Shown one piece after another: positions 47,083 to 58,953 of a stretch of DNA of 64,000 nt. Made by a program: the position numbers and the translations under genes. This stretch comes from Gymnopus androsaceus JB14 (Eukaryota; Basidiomycota; Agaricomycetes; Agaricales; Omphalotaceae). The stretch's first letter is position 1. Each line of letters starts with the position of its first letter. The notes below the pieces were generated by a model. That model saw only the letters and a list, made by a program, of their open reading frames with translations. It was not told the origin of the DNA and did not search any database. The stretch is taken from NCBI GenBank assembly GCA_009733575.1, contig ML769623.1, forward strand, positions 1 through 64,000, written 5' to 3'.

Positions 47083-48460
47083 TTATTCTTCTTTGCTGTC
47101 TTCTACAACAATTCTTCCATTTTCGTTCCCTTCCTCCCCTTCCTCTTCTCCTTGGTACTTCTCATCCTCTAGTCTTGGCTCCTTCACCTCCTTTCCAAAC
47201 TGGCCCGTTTTCCGGAATGCTCCGGTTAGCTCCAGGAACTTTGCTAAACCCTCTATTCCTTCTTCGGTGCCCAGAATCTCATCCAGCTTCGTATTCTCAA
47301 ATACTTCCCAAAGGATATCACGGTGATCGGCATATTGTTTGCAGGATATAAGGTTGTGTTCTCGGGATTGGAATCGGTTGCCACAAGGGCATTGTTTGTC
47401 TTCAGTCGGGACAAACTTTGCGTAGTATTCGCCGATGAGCGCGTGGCGCGTCCGACATTGAACGAGCCATCGGCAAACATCTCGTTTGGTGTTGTTGAAG
47501 TAGTCTCTGGGTTTCCATCTCGGTGCTATCCTCCTCGAGCTGGCACCTGCTTCCATTGGGCTTGCCATTTGGCCAAAGCCCTCCCTTTCGAGATTTGGCA
47601 TGCATGCGTATAGGTGTGGAATGTCGGTGCCCACAGCTACTCTGCTTCTTTCGATAACTCGTCTACCCTCTCATTTCCTCGGATCCCTTCATGTCCAGGA
47701 CACTAGGAAATCTCGACTGTATGGGCAGGGTCAGCTTCGAGAAAGGACTCGATGCATTGTCACAATCGCTGTGCATATGCTTGGCATGTGGCAATGGGCT
47801 TTTGGTCATAGATGGTGGTAATTGCTGATGAGCTATCTGCAAATAGGTGTAGGTGTTTAATTTATTGTGCTGTTCTGCATAGCTGATGGCTTTTGCAGCT
47901 CCATGTGCTAAGCCCGCGATCTCGGCATTGTATACCTCTGCTGTCAATCCCATCCCTCCTAGTTTTGTAAAGACTTCATGTAGATATCCAACAAAGCCGA
48001 ATCCAGTCATCAGCCTTCCATCTTTCTTCTGCTGGGATCTATCAGAGTACAGGAGGAGGTGGGAGTCGAGTAGTGATAAAAGTGAGATTTGGTGGTTGTG
48101 CTCCTCTGCAGCTTCCTCCTCCTGCCCTAGAGTGCCGCTGACCTTTAACTTTCCATTTCAGTCCCTTTCTGTGCGTCGCCATGGAGTATTAAACGGTTGG
48201 ATCGTTTCACCTTCCTGTGGATTATAGGTGAGTAATCATATTCTTTCCCATGTATTTCGCTTAGCTAGATGCTTTTTTGAATTAGGAGGGTAGCGGGACT
48301 TTCAGTATTGGTTCTTCGCTATCCCTCCATTGACCAGGTTATGTTTCCCGAGTCGGTGCAGTCGGTCGGCGTACCTGGCACTGGCAAGGTCGAAAGAGAT
48401 ATTGATGGGTGAGATGGATGCGTCGATCTCCATAGCTGGTATGGCTGTGGTAACGTGAAC
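47083..48460 (-). pseudogene. Tad1-like LINE, 5'-truncated: RNase H and C-terminal zinc motif
   Basis: Read on the minus strand: MEIDASISPINISFDLASAR with ADRLHRLGK (about 48430-48340), then an RNase H domain (LTAEVYNAEIAGLAHGAAKA, LFADSSSAITTIYDQKPIAT, CPGHEGIRGNERVDEL, about 47960-47650) and the C-terminal block RHALIGEYYAKFVPTEDKQC, PCGNRFQSREHNLISCKQYA, GTEEGIEGLAKFLELTGAF ending at 47083. These are diagnostic of Tad1-type non-LTR elements of basidiomycetes. There are a frame change around 47850, a TGA where Arg is expected and a TAG where Trp is expected before CPGH. Endonuclease and reverse transcriptase are missing, as expected for 5' truncation. Confidence 0.8.
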
Positions 48461-48469
48461 ATATCTTTC

Positions 48470-49473
48470 TATCTATCTATGGCAAATATTTCACAAAGCT
48501 TTACATCGTCTTATATCATTCAAAAATTAGAATCATTCCGTGGTGCTCCCTAGCTATACTCCTCTAGCTTCTTTTCACTCTAGATTGAATGAAATCAATT
48601 AAAAATAAGAAACCATGGGATAGGTGTGTTTGTAACAGTTTTTCACTGAGCTTGAACGAGATTCGAGTTTTGCAACTGGCATGATCATACCCCGGCTCTG
48701 CTGACGCCCACTAGCTTGATATACTTATTCCGAAAGTTGCTATCTTGTTCTCCAAGTTGTACAGCTCGGTTGTGTGACCAGTCCTTGACTTTCAGCAAGG
48801 TAAGCTGTTGTCGTTCAAGCGCCTATCCAAATTTTCGTTGTATGTACTCTGAATCAGCAAAACCTGTATCTTTGCCAGAGCTATTAACAAGCTGTCAAAC
48901 TGCAATGGAGCACTGTAGAATGCTATGCAATGGGTAACCTTGTGTCGGAGTCACTAAGAATTTATTGGTTCGCTGAGTGCCCTCGTCTAGCTGCGATTTG
49001 TTCAAAATATTCTGGTTAGGTCCTTGACTGCGGCTGTGACCTGTGACATCAAAACAAAGAAAAACTTTTAAATCTCTCTCTCAAAAAAAGAATTATGTTG
49101 CGATCTTTCACCATGACAAAATGGCTGTAGCCTATGGCCTGTGACTGCCGAACTGATCAAAATGGTACAGCGCATCTTCATGTACTTGAGAAGTCTCAGT
49201 CAATTAGAGTCATGATCATAGAAGCTACTGTGTGTTCTTATCTTTCTTCTCCATCTGGCGCATCGCTAGTCTGTAGCGACAGAAAATTAATAAGGAAATA
49301 TTTGTATTATTGGGAAGCTGTCATGTCAGATGCTCCCTTAGTTCTTCAACAGGAAAGTAACCTTGCATATATAAGGGAATCATTGCTTCTATTGAGAAAG
49401 TTCTTCGCATAAAGACCACTTGTAGATTTATTTTATCTCTATTGTCTCTCTCTTTCGAACCTTCAATAGACCA
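48470..49473. other. No gene recognised
   Basis: AT-rich flank between the LINE and the glycine-rich gene. A lone ATCAGCAAAACCTGTAT terminus at 48853 is related to the MITE at 53191. Confidence 0.4.
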
Positions 49474-50471
49474 ATGTCTCAAGATTTTACCAATGCTAAA
49501 GTTGGTAAGCCTACATTGATTATGACTTACTATTATGCGACTAAAAATTTCAATAGAAACAGGTTTAGGAGGGGCTGGGTTCAGTGGTGGTACTGGAGGG
49601 CGGGGTGGTGATGCTAGTTCTCACAATGGAACCAACATAAACAGTGGAAATCAAACAAGGGGTGAATATTACGGTAAATGCTATGTCTCACTTGCGAATT
49701 TCCATGTTTAATTTACTCCTGTTGTTTGGACCACAGTGAAAGAATCATTCAGTGAGTACTTACTCATGGTGACCTTTGAATCTACTCCAAGGTCTCCTTT
49801 GAGATTGGCATTATCAAGCTACTAAGATCTTCCTAGTAACTTTTAGGAACTTTCAAATTCAAATTCATATCAGTTCTTTCCTTCTCCTCTTAATCTTGAT
49901 TTTCTGCATGTATCAACAAGCTTTTTATGTGAGCATTTCACAATCTGACAAAGATTGGCATAGACTGAATAGAATAATCACCTCTTTTTCCCTTATTACT
50001 AGACTATTACTGTTCAAGTAAACACTCTCTTCGATGCAGCTCTTCTGAACCTTGGTGCACCTGCCTTTATGTTTTCAAATGACAGTGAACTAGATGATTT
50101 CTTTACAAATCATGGCATACCATCTGAGTGGCTAGCTATTCTTCCTGTCATTTGGCCTAACCAAATGAATGGCCTACTAGTGCCAGATCTCAATCTCCTT
50201 GGGGTGCGTTTACTTTTCTGGTTGCAGAATTTTCCTTACTTATGTCCTGATATGCCCATAGGCAAAGTCTATGCCAAACAACAAAAGTGTCATTCTTCTG
50301 CTGATACCCAAGCATTACCCAGCTTTTCACATCTGGAATAGTGGCACCAAAGATATTCACATCTTCTTCACATCTTCTTCCTTGATTGCATCAATCATAG
50401 AACAAGGTGAGCCATCAACAAGCCCCACACCTACTCCATTCACCTTATCCCTTGGCCTGCGCAAAAATTGA
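49474..50471 (+). CDS. Glycine-rich N-terminus gene, mushroom-specific type, function unknown
   Basis: MSQDFTNAKV (49474-49504) splices to GGAGFSGGTGGRGGDASSHN and a short linker (49557-49673, 49737-49751). After a poorly resolved region (possibly one tiny exon near 49857), exons 50003-50203 and 50262-50471 join in phase 0 and encode TLFDAALLNLGAPAFMFSND, IPSEWLAILPVIWPNQMNGL, VILLLIPKHYPAFHIWNSGT and a Pro-rich tail. Introns 49505-49556, 49674-49736 and 50204-50261 are canonical. A Gly-rich start of this kind followed by a small helical domain is frequent in mushroom genomes; no function is known to me. The gene looks largely intact. Confidence 0.55.
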
Positions 50472-50702
50472 ACTTCCATGGTCACTTGACACACAAGAGG
50501 GTGAAGAACAGTTAGTGTGAGTATCTTGTTACTTTTTTAATTACTTTCACAGTCACTTACTTAGCAAACGTGGTCCAAGTAGTGTACTCATAGTTACCTT
50601 ACTTAGATATACTTCTGTTTTAGTTACGATTGCTTTCATGACATTATGACTCCTATATGCTTTACCTATATATATGTGCTTATGACTCTGCATACCTCAG
50701 AC

Positions 50703-51263
50703 TAGGATTTTAAGGTCCAATCCAATTCAGTTTATTTGCCATATTTTCAATGAATCATGAATTGCACTGGTGCATGCTTTTTTGAAAATTGGATGAACTG
50801 TAAACTGGCACTGGTTTAAATTTTACATCAGCACAGTTCAATACAATTCATCTGGTTTAAACCAGTTCTAGTTTAGATCTGTTCAAATCTGTTTAAACTG
50901 ACCTGAACTGGGCATTTTTACATCTAAAGATAGAGTAACTCAGCATAATAATGCTAATCCAGCTGGTAAATATCCTATTTATCATGTATACACTATTAGA
51001 AATGTAATTTTAGTGTAATAAGAGTGCCTAAAGCTCTTCTGACAAGTGTAAATGTCATTTTTGAATAGTTTACATCAGCATTAATTTGCACTGATTTAAA
51101 CTGATGCAATGCAGTTTCAGTAATTTTCAAAAATTGAATGCACTGTGAACTGGCACTGATTTAAACTATACATCAGTCCAACTTTCAGCAGTGCATTTTT
51201 TGGTGCAATTCAATGCAATCCACGGTTTACATGCAGTTCATTGAATTGGACATCAAAACCCTA
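50703..51263. mobile_element. MITE, 561 bp, possible hAT with decayed 8-bp duplication
   Basis: Termini TAGGATTTTAAGGTCCAAT (left) and, inverted, TAGGGTTTTGATGTCCAAT (right). The interior has many CAGTTTAAAC/CACTG words in both orientations. Flanking octamers CCTCAGAC and CCTTAGAT match at six of eight positions, the two differences being C/T transitions. A related truncated copy ends at 39861. Confidence 0.65.
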
Positions 51264-52146
51264 CCTTAGATGCTTATGATCTATTTCTGGCACTGAGTTG
51301 TGCTTCCTTTACGCTGCTTACTTAGCGATAACTTTGTATCAGATTTATGATCTTTACTTATGGGTGATACAAGTAACAAGATACTTATGATCAACCTCTG
51401 GGGCTAAGACTTATACTGTTGACTAATCACTCCTGTATCTGTATCCTATCCATCCTTGCAGTGCCCGTTTCCATCAATCTATCAAACTTAGTAAATATAC
51501 CTCTCCCTCCAAGTTGATTTTTCTGGAATGGGAATAGGAATGAATCAGGCTCATTCTAGTGAGATTAACTCTTCCACTCCTCCATTGGCATTCTCGCTAC
51601 CCATTTGTTGAGACCATCCACCTCTTTCTATTAGAATATACTCCACCTAGTAGGACACTTCTGTTTATAGACATAAACTTATTTACCCATTGCCTATGTT
51701 TCAGTTTACCTATGTCAACCATGAAATTAACTTATATAACTGACCTAGCAACCCCTGACTCCCTCAGTTATACCACAATTATGTGCCCAACTGAGGTGAG
51801 TTTGTCTTTCTTTTTTCTCTTTTTAGATGAAGCTCAACAGAATATAAGTTGTAAAATTGATGAGACGAAAGTTATTGAATCTTAAAGACCATGGTCATGT
51901 TGGCGGTCAAACTGGTGGTTGAAGAAAGACAATCACACACTGGAAAGAAACAACAATCTGCTTGGCAGATTTTTAGACTGATAGCGAAACAATCAGTCCA
52001 TCTCTCAATGAAACCGAAAGCCAGACTGAAATAATGAATTTCGGCCAGACTGAAATTCTGGCTGACAAAGGGTGATTTGGCCAACCACTCAGTCAAGATA
52101 ATATGACCCCCGAAAGTCTACAGTTTAGGGGGCCTGATTCATACAC
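51264..52146. other. No gene recognised
   Basis: AT-rich; one open frame (51559-51885) has no family resemblance and no splice partners. Confidence 0.4.
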
Positions 52147-52731
52147 TAGGGATGTTTCGGGCCGGCAAATTTTGCCGGTCCAAAATTTGCCGTAACTCAT
52201 AGCAAATTTTGCTTGTCGCTCGTCGCAGCTGCAATATTCATGCCTCTCAAATCCCCAGGCTACTCTGAACAACCAAGAACATCTATATCCAGCTAGCTGA
52301 CTCCTTTCCGGCACACCAAATCCATTATTTCTTTGAAAAAAGTGTGCTGAGCTTCTCTAGCTGTTGTGCTGTTGCTGTGGTATGAAGCAACCTCAGAAGG
52401 GTAGAGAGTTACCAGAAACCATGAAAATATCCATTGAGAGTATTATAGCATCCATACCAAGCAGAAAGAACAAGCAAATGCCAATGATACTGCTGAAATA
52501 GTGAAAGCGACAAAAATATGCTCTAAAAGTGACCACCATGTGGAGAGATCAAATGTGCATATTCTGAGGTGGTTTCTTGACTCAAATGACAGTTATTAGA
52601 ACCAGAGATGAGAATAGAAGCATGAATATGGAGTAGACTACATGGTAGTTGTGCGAAAACAAAATGAGCCTTAGAAAATCTCAAATTTCGCCCGTGTGAG
52701 CGGCAAAATTTGCCGGCCCGAAACATCCCTA
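52147..52731. mobile_element. MITE, TAGGGATGTTTCG family, 585 bp
   Basis: Termini TAGGGATGTTTCGGGCCGGC and, inverted, the same at 52712-52731 (GCCGGCCCGAAACATCCCTA). Same family as 46777-46948 (GGCAAATTTTGCC core). No matching flanking octamer seen. Confidence 0.8.
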
Positions 52732-53190
52732 CTGAATCTAGTATTTTCATCTGTACAATTAATATGATTGAAATTAGATATTTTACTCTAGATGAATAGG
52801 CAACTGATTACAAGGTAATCATTCTTGTCAATTATTATACTGAAATGACAGAAATCAGTAAGAAATCGGTAAGTAATTCAATATCTGCAAAAGTTGGGCT
52901 GAAAAACAGTTGTTCAATATGAATGAAAGGCTGCTGGCACGTCCAAGATCCGATGCAGCCACATCGACCGCGTCCAAGGCATAACACAGCCACGTCAACC
53001 ACGTCGACCATGAAATCCATAAGGTCAATAAAGCCTATGTAGAGTAACTGTATGTACAAAGGAGCAACAGTAAACAAATGCTGTCATGAGTGTTCATCAA
53101 GTGATCCTCAAGAGAGAATGATTGTAAAGATCCAGTCTCTTGACTTGGTTTCGGAGGAGGAAGGAACCCTTCCTGGGGATGAACAAGATT

Positions 53191-53437
53191 CATCAGCAAA
53201 ACCTGTATTTTGCATTTTGATTCCCACAGGATTACTTAAAATTCCCAGCGCTTGCCAGTGCTGTCAGAAATATAAAATCATATGTTATTTCCAAATAAGG
53301 TAATTTTGCGGTCTCTGGGAGCTTCTGGGAGCTCCCTCCTGCATCGGCCGGACCATCTGAGTGCTGGGACGCCGGAGCGCTGGGAACTCTGGACAGTTCG
53401 CTCAAGCACTGCCCACGTCATACAGGTTTTGCTGATG
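53191..53437. mobile_element. MITE, 247 bp, perfect 18-bp terminal inverted repeats
   Basis: CATCAGCAAAACCTGTAT at 53191-53208 and its exact reverse complement at 53420-53437. Internal GC-rich GGGAGCTTCTGGGAGCTCCC hairpin region. Single copies of the terminus occur at 40291, 45957 and 48853, so the family is repeated in the window. Target duplication at most TT. Confidence 0.75.
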
Positions 53438-53646
53438 TTGTAGGACACAATTGTATGTAGTTGGGAGGACAGCTGAAGCAGATTGGACACAAAGGCCTGA
53501 GCAGGTATGTACTGTTGCATTTCTGCAATAGTACCACCACCTTGTAGTTTAAGGTTGTTGCGGATGCTTAGAGACTTTCATTGCATTTTTATGTTGTTTC
53601 AGTCTTAAATCTCAACTCGTATTCGTGATTTGACATGGACTCTCAT

Positions 53647-56600
53647 TTACCAACCTAGTTGATCTCTAGATAGATTCACTAATACTGTTCTATGGTACGA
53701 ATAGTCAAAACAAGCGGCATGTGCTACAATATCTTCCAATCTAATAATGTCCTTCCTCTCCCTAAGCATTTAAGAGTAGCTTGTAGCTGATAGATGAGGG
53801 TAGCATGAAAAATGATTGTACAATGATTTTGGAAGGTGTTCAAAGGGTCGAATGTCAAGTTCAATGGTGAAACCACTTGGAGTAGTAATATTTCGAATGT
53901 CTTGAATTTGACCTCCAATAGTCTTTTCACTGGGGGTGGGTCGATAGACGATGGTCGTGTTGCCTGGATGCATTTTAGCAGGGGAGAAATTGGTGGCCTC
54001 CCATCTAGCATATGCATGCCATGGACCTTTCATTGGTCACAGGCCATTCTCTGGTTTTGTTGTATTTGCAGGCACAAAACATTTGTCAAACATGATCTTG
54101 AGTTGCTGAACAGCTTCTGGACAGTCTGGCTGATGGAGCCAACAATGGATATTTGCTGTATGGGTTATGGACTTGATAATTGTTGCCTCCATCTCACCTG
54201 AAGCGGGATGTCAACAACTTTCTCTTTCTAATGCAGGACCAGTCAACAGGACGCACCTCCAATATGTTCATTTGTATTAATCTTTTGTAGTGCACCAATC
54301 AAGCCTTCAAAAGGAAAACACCACCAGGACATGACGGGCCCAAAAAGGAGGAGAAATTTGTAGATATGACTGGCTGCATGAATGTTTGGTCTGATTTGGC
54401 CCTCGCAAGTCCATGGAAATAAAAGTTTTAGGCCTTCGACCCATTCAGTGTGATACTTTCAGTATGCAAAAGCATGGGAGACTGTCATTGAATGTCGGCA
54501 TGCCAGAATTGTAGCTTGGAATAAAGCCATGGTGTGATTGAGGGCCTTCAATAAGAAGCCTGCATCCGAGTCATCTTCAGGAGGAGCGGAGCCATCAGCA
54601 TCACCCCAAAGAATGATGAGAGCAATGGAAAGGTAGACAGTACTGAGCATTTACCATTCATCAGCCTTCAGAGTCCCAGTCTTGGCATCACCAAAGTCCT
54701 TGGGCACAGAATTAAGCCAAGGAGTGACAGCTTCTTTGACAACCTTCAAAATATAAAGAAGTGTTTTGGGCACTCCTGTCTTGACAATAAATTCGGAAGA
54801 ATTGTGAGGTTGTGTGAGTCTCTGGTAGCTGGGATTGAGTGGAAAAATATGATAAAATTGTGCATGGACTCACCCAGTTAAGCAAAAGAGCTATAAAGTG
54901 GTCCTTTTGAGAAGCAACTTTGCTAACAGGAGGAAACTGGATGTTGTTGCAATTCTTTCACTTGGACTTGCATTTGGCATGTTCAATGTACAGCAACAAT
55001 ATGATGGGACTAATGTTGTCTAGGGTAGGGGATAGATCCAAAGACCACACTACAAACTGGAGTGCACCAGAGACTTGTATGTCAAGGCATGTCCACATTC
55101 TGTCCAAGAACAAAGAATTGTCCCCTTCAATAGCATAGCACAGAGTATCTTGTATTTTGGCAATGTCAGGTATGTGCTTTGGATCTACCTCAATGTGATC
55201 AGGGGCAGTAGTGGGACTGTATGGAGTCCACTGCCAGTCAAAAGTGTAATTAATCCCTTGAGAGCTAAGCTGATGCTTTGAGGCATCAAGGTGAAGGATA
55301 TGCACTGGTATTGAACAAGCCCCTTGAGAATGCAATGCATAGAGTTGATGGCTAGCATTCTCATGGGATCCCAGTATTCCAGTAACCAGAGTGAAGACCA
55401 GTGAACACCGTACTTGTTAAAGATGTCTTTTTGCTCATCCAGAGTTTGAGAGTCTCTGTATGCGGCTCAATGATGCAGTTTGCCAGAGTCTCTGTGAATC
55501 CACTGTGCATGGCTGGTGTTGAAAAGGCCAGCTTTCCCAGTTAGCTGGCAGACAGAGCAAATATGGGCAGACCCTGTCCCAGCAAACCCTGCCACTTTAC
55601 AAGCTGCAGGGAGATTGTTGATGGAGAGTAGAATCCCAGCTTCTACTGTTGCCCCAGACTCTGACATGGCAGTCCATGTAACTCTATGCAATGAGGATTG
55701 AAGAAGTCTGTGTGCATTGAGAATGCAAGACAGACTTTGTCTTCTCTCTCCACGAAGAGTTTTCTGTCTGGACCCTTTAAGTCCTTGATAAAACTGGCCT
55801 TGAACACATTCTGAATGACAATCTGCTCTTCACCAGTATGAATGGCATGAAGAGCTTCATCAGTTGCATTGACAGATTGCTGAAGATACAGCTTGTCAGC
55901 CAAACAACACACACAAGGTAGTCCGGAAGGGAGCTGACAAGGTATGGCTTGCTAGGCTGCAATGTACTGTCCTGTTGGCATGTAGGCAGCTCTTTGCCAC
56001 ATACTGAAATTCCATGCTTGTCAATGATTTGGTTGGTACAATGTGCAGGGAATTCATAGAGATTTGGACCAGCCAGGGAGATGGATTTGTGTGTGCAGGA
56101 GCAGGATGGGCATGTAGCGTAAAGCTTGAGGTGACTGTCAGCGTTGAATGGTTTCAGAGCGGCAGAAAGTGAGGTGGGCATGTCACTGATGATTTCATTC
56201 TGAGAGGGGGAGAACAAGTGAGCAGGATTGCTGCACCCAGAGCTGACTGTTGACATGCCCAACTTGACACATATTGTTGCCATGTTGATGAGGAGATCAC
56301 ATTGGAGAGTAGAGAGACCAATTATCATGTTACAGATAATGGCAAGAAGGACAAGGACCTGGTTGATTTGGTCCAAGTAAGTGAAGTCCAAGTGATAGGC
56401 ATATTCTGAAAAGAAATCAATACAAGGTTCAGAGAGTGATAATGATAGAGCTCACCTGCATCTATGACCAAAGGACATTCAGCCAAGAGGGGTGCATACA
56501 GCGCACAGATTTGGACATGGAACATCTTCAAACTCTGGATGATGGAGGCCTGCCTTTCCTTTGTATTTTCTGTTCTGGTTTCACCACCTCAATAGCCAGC

Positions 56601-57150
56601 AATTTTGACCCTGGCTTTGTATTTTGCCTTGTAATGAGCTATATGAACAAGTCCATCCTTCACAAATGTGGATGCAGTATCTAGCCTCTGGCACTTCACA
56701 TCCTCAGACAAAGTGTCAAAAGTCTTGTCAAGAACTTCCAACTGAAGTTTGCAAAGTGTTTCATCAAGCCAATCTAGGTCTTTGACTTTGTCAGCTGCAA
56801 CCTTGCCGACTCAGGGAGATGGTGGAGGAAAATGTGACTTCCAACATTGGGAAAGCAGTGAGTAGACAGGAATCTGCTTACACCCAAACTGATGTCCAGG
56901 TCTAAAGGCTGGAAGTGATGCAGTTTTTCTGCTATTGACAGTAGCAGTTAAGCCCTGCATTGTGGTAGACATGTCCAAAGATTCTAGAGTGTTGGGGACC
57001 GTGGAGCCTTGATGTTTGTAGAGCTCAACAGAAGATGAGAAAAGCTTCCCATGATCAAGTGTATCCATGGACAAGCTTGTCATTGTAGCTGCAGTTACCA
57101 GCATCTCAAGATGTTTGAGAGTTGGGGATGATGGTACAAGTCCCTCAATC
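53647..57150 (-). pseudogene. CACTA-type (Tnp2-like) transposase, multiply frameshifted
   Basis: Reading the minus strand: a Ser/Thr-rich N-terminus (57104-56811), a metal-binding block CPSCSCTHKSIS with CTNQIIDKHGISVCGKEL (about 56110-55980), FSMHTDFFNPHCIELHG (about 55720), NLPAACKVAGFAGTGSAHIC with SVCQLTGKAGLFNTSHAQWI (about 55620-55500), KYGVHWSSLWLLEYWDPMRM and INSMHCILKGLVQY (about 55410-55310), and a C-terminal block YRPTPSEKTIGGQIQDIRNI with PKSLYNHFSCYP (about 53950-53790), ending at a stop near 53647. The order and motifs match Tnp2 family transposases of mushroom CACTA elements. Frames change many times, so it is inactive. Terminal inverted repeats were not securely found. Confidence 0.75.
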
Positions 57151-57589
57151 TGTCAAATCATAAGAGTCCAATTGAGCAGCTTTATCGGATGGAAGCGCAC
57201 CTGAACTTCAGTAGTTGCAGTCTCCAAATGCAGAGACTCCAAGCCTCTGATGAGTGGGGACAGTGCTGGGGATTGCTGTGAATCTCTGTCTGAAGGCATT
57301 CTGGGTTTGTTCAAACTCTGAACAATCTGTTAGTAGAACACAGTGATAATGTAGATAATACAATACCCACTGTGGTTGGACCAGGAGGGAAAGTACCAGG
57401 GAGGCTGAGATTGTCTGTCAAGTGAAGCACTTCAGGCTACCACAATTTATATCATGTTAGATAGGCCAAAGTGTAACAATCCAGTATCTAGTATGAAGTA
57501 AGTCCACAGGATATCCAGGGCCATGGATTCCAGGGTGCCAGGACCTCTGGCACCTCTGGATTCCATGTCTCCTTAGTATTGGCAACCAA

Positions 57590-57830
57590 ATAGGTATTGA
57601 TAGTGATAGTGATGATGGTCTCATCTATTAATCTGACAATCTATCTCTACTTATCCCATCAACAATCATGTGACACTGTCACACAGTATGAATTGAAAAT
57701 TTTGAAATAGTGATTGATCATTACAGTGATGACTTTCTCATCTACACCAAGCAACCTACCTCTGCTGATCCCATCAGCACTCATGTGACACTGTCACACA
57801 AACTATAAATTAAGCTTTTGATTACTATGA
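57590..57830. repeat. Imperfect direct duplication, about 110 bp
   Basis: Two diverged copies of a segment containing CTCATCTA...CATGTGACACTGTCACACA (57624-57690 and 57736-57802). GTGACACTGTCACA is itself nearly palindromic and recurs inverted near 57880-57905. This may be subterminal sequence of the CACTA element. Confidence 0.6.
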
Positions 57831-57963
57831 GGATGGATTCCAGAAGGAGACCTAGGGATAAGGTATACTGTATAAGTAGTGTGACAGTGTGACATGTGTC
57901 ACATGACAAAAGTCAAGCATGAGGTGCCATAATTAGTGGAAAAATCATGAAAATATTCATAGG

Positions 57964-58514
57964 AGGGGTTTGCAGCCTGTACATTACTTTTAAAGGGAAA
58001 TAGTATGGTAGTCCATGGATTCCATGAACTACAAATATGTCAGTCCATGAATTCCATGAACTAATGAATATGCTAGTCTATGGAATCAACAAACTAGTGC
58101 ATTTACTAGTCCATGGATTCCATGAACTAATGAACTACTCCATGGAATCCATGAGCTAGTACATTTACTAGTCCATGGATTCCACAAACACTAGTCCATG
58201 GAATCCATGAACTACAAGATATACTACTCTATGGAATCCATGAACTACAAAATGTACTAGTCCATGGATTCCATGAACCAATGAGTATGCTAGTTTATGG
58301 AATCCACGAACTAGTGTATTTACTAGTCCATGGATTTCATGAGCTAATGAATATACTACTCCGTGGATTCCATGAACTAGTCCATTGGAATCCATGGACT
58401 AATATATTTGTAGTTCATGGAATCCATGGACTAGTACATTTACTAGTTCATGGATTCCATAGACTACTATACTATTTCCCTGAAAAATTCATGTACAGGC
58501 TGCAAACCCCACCT
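57964..58514. mobile_element. Foldback element filled with a palindromic satellite
   Basis: Inverted termini: GGGGTTTGCAGCCTGTACAT at about 57966 and its reverse complement ending near 58511, followed inward by GGGAAATAGTAT on both sides. The interior (57995-58470) is an array of TCCATGGATTCCATGAACTA-type units of about 30-45 bp in mixed orientation. Because the unit is near-palindromic, both strands show open frames with a repeating LVHGIHG-like pattern; these are not considered genes. Confidence 0.75.
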
Positions 58515-58953
58515 GCTAGTCCCTACTAATAGCTTATATAAGACCAGAGGGAGGTTATACTTTGCCTCTTATATAGGTTACTAAGGGATATTCCCCAGGT
58601 ACAGTTAAATCCGAATAAAGTTTTGAACCTTCCAGCAAAATTTTGAACTTAGGAACCTCCAGAGCACCAAAAACACTGCCACAGACACTTATTACACACG
58701 CACAAAGTACTTCAAGTCATAATAAGTATATATAATCATTCTTTCTGCAAAAGAGAGCAATACTAGCATAACTAGAGTGAGTAATACCCTAAAAAGAATA
58801 AACAGTAGCAAATATTATCAACAAGACATACGCAGAGCTACATAAGTAAAAAGATCATAAGAAGACAGCAGAGATATAGCAGAGATATAGCAGAGATATA
58901 GCATGGATAGTGCAGACAGAGCCAGAGGGAAGTAGCAATAAAATGAACAAGAC

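Noticed and set aside
51559..51885. 108-aa plus ORF
   Set aside because: No family resemblance; low-complexity hydrophobic composition in AT-rich sequence; no splice partners.
58168..58529. Two opposite-strand ORFs with repeating LVHGIHG-like peptides
   Set aside because: Produced by a palindromic satellite; the pattern is forced by the repeat and not by coding constraint.
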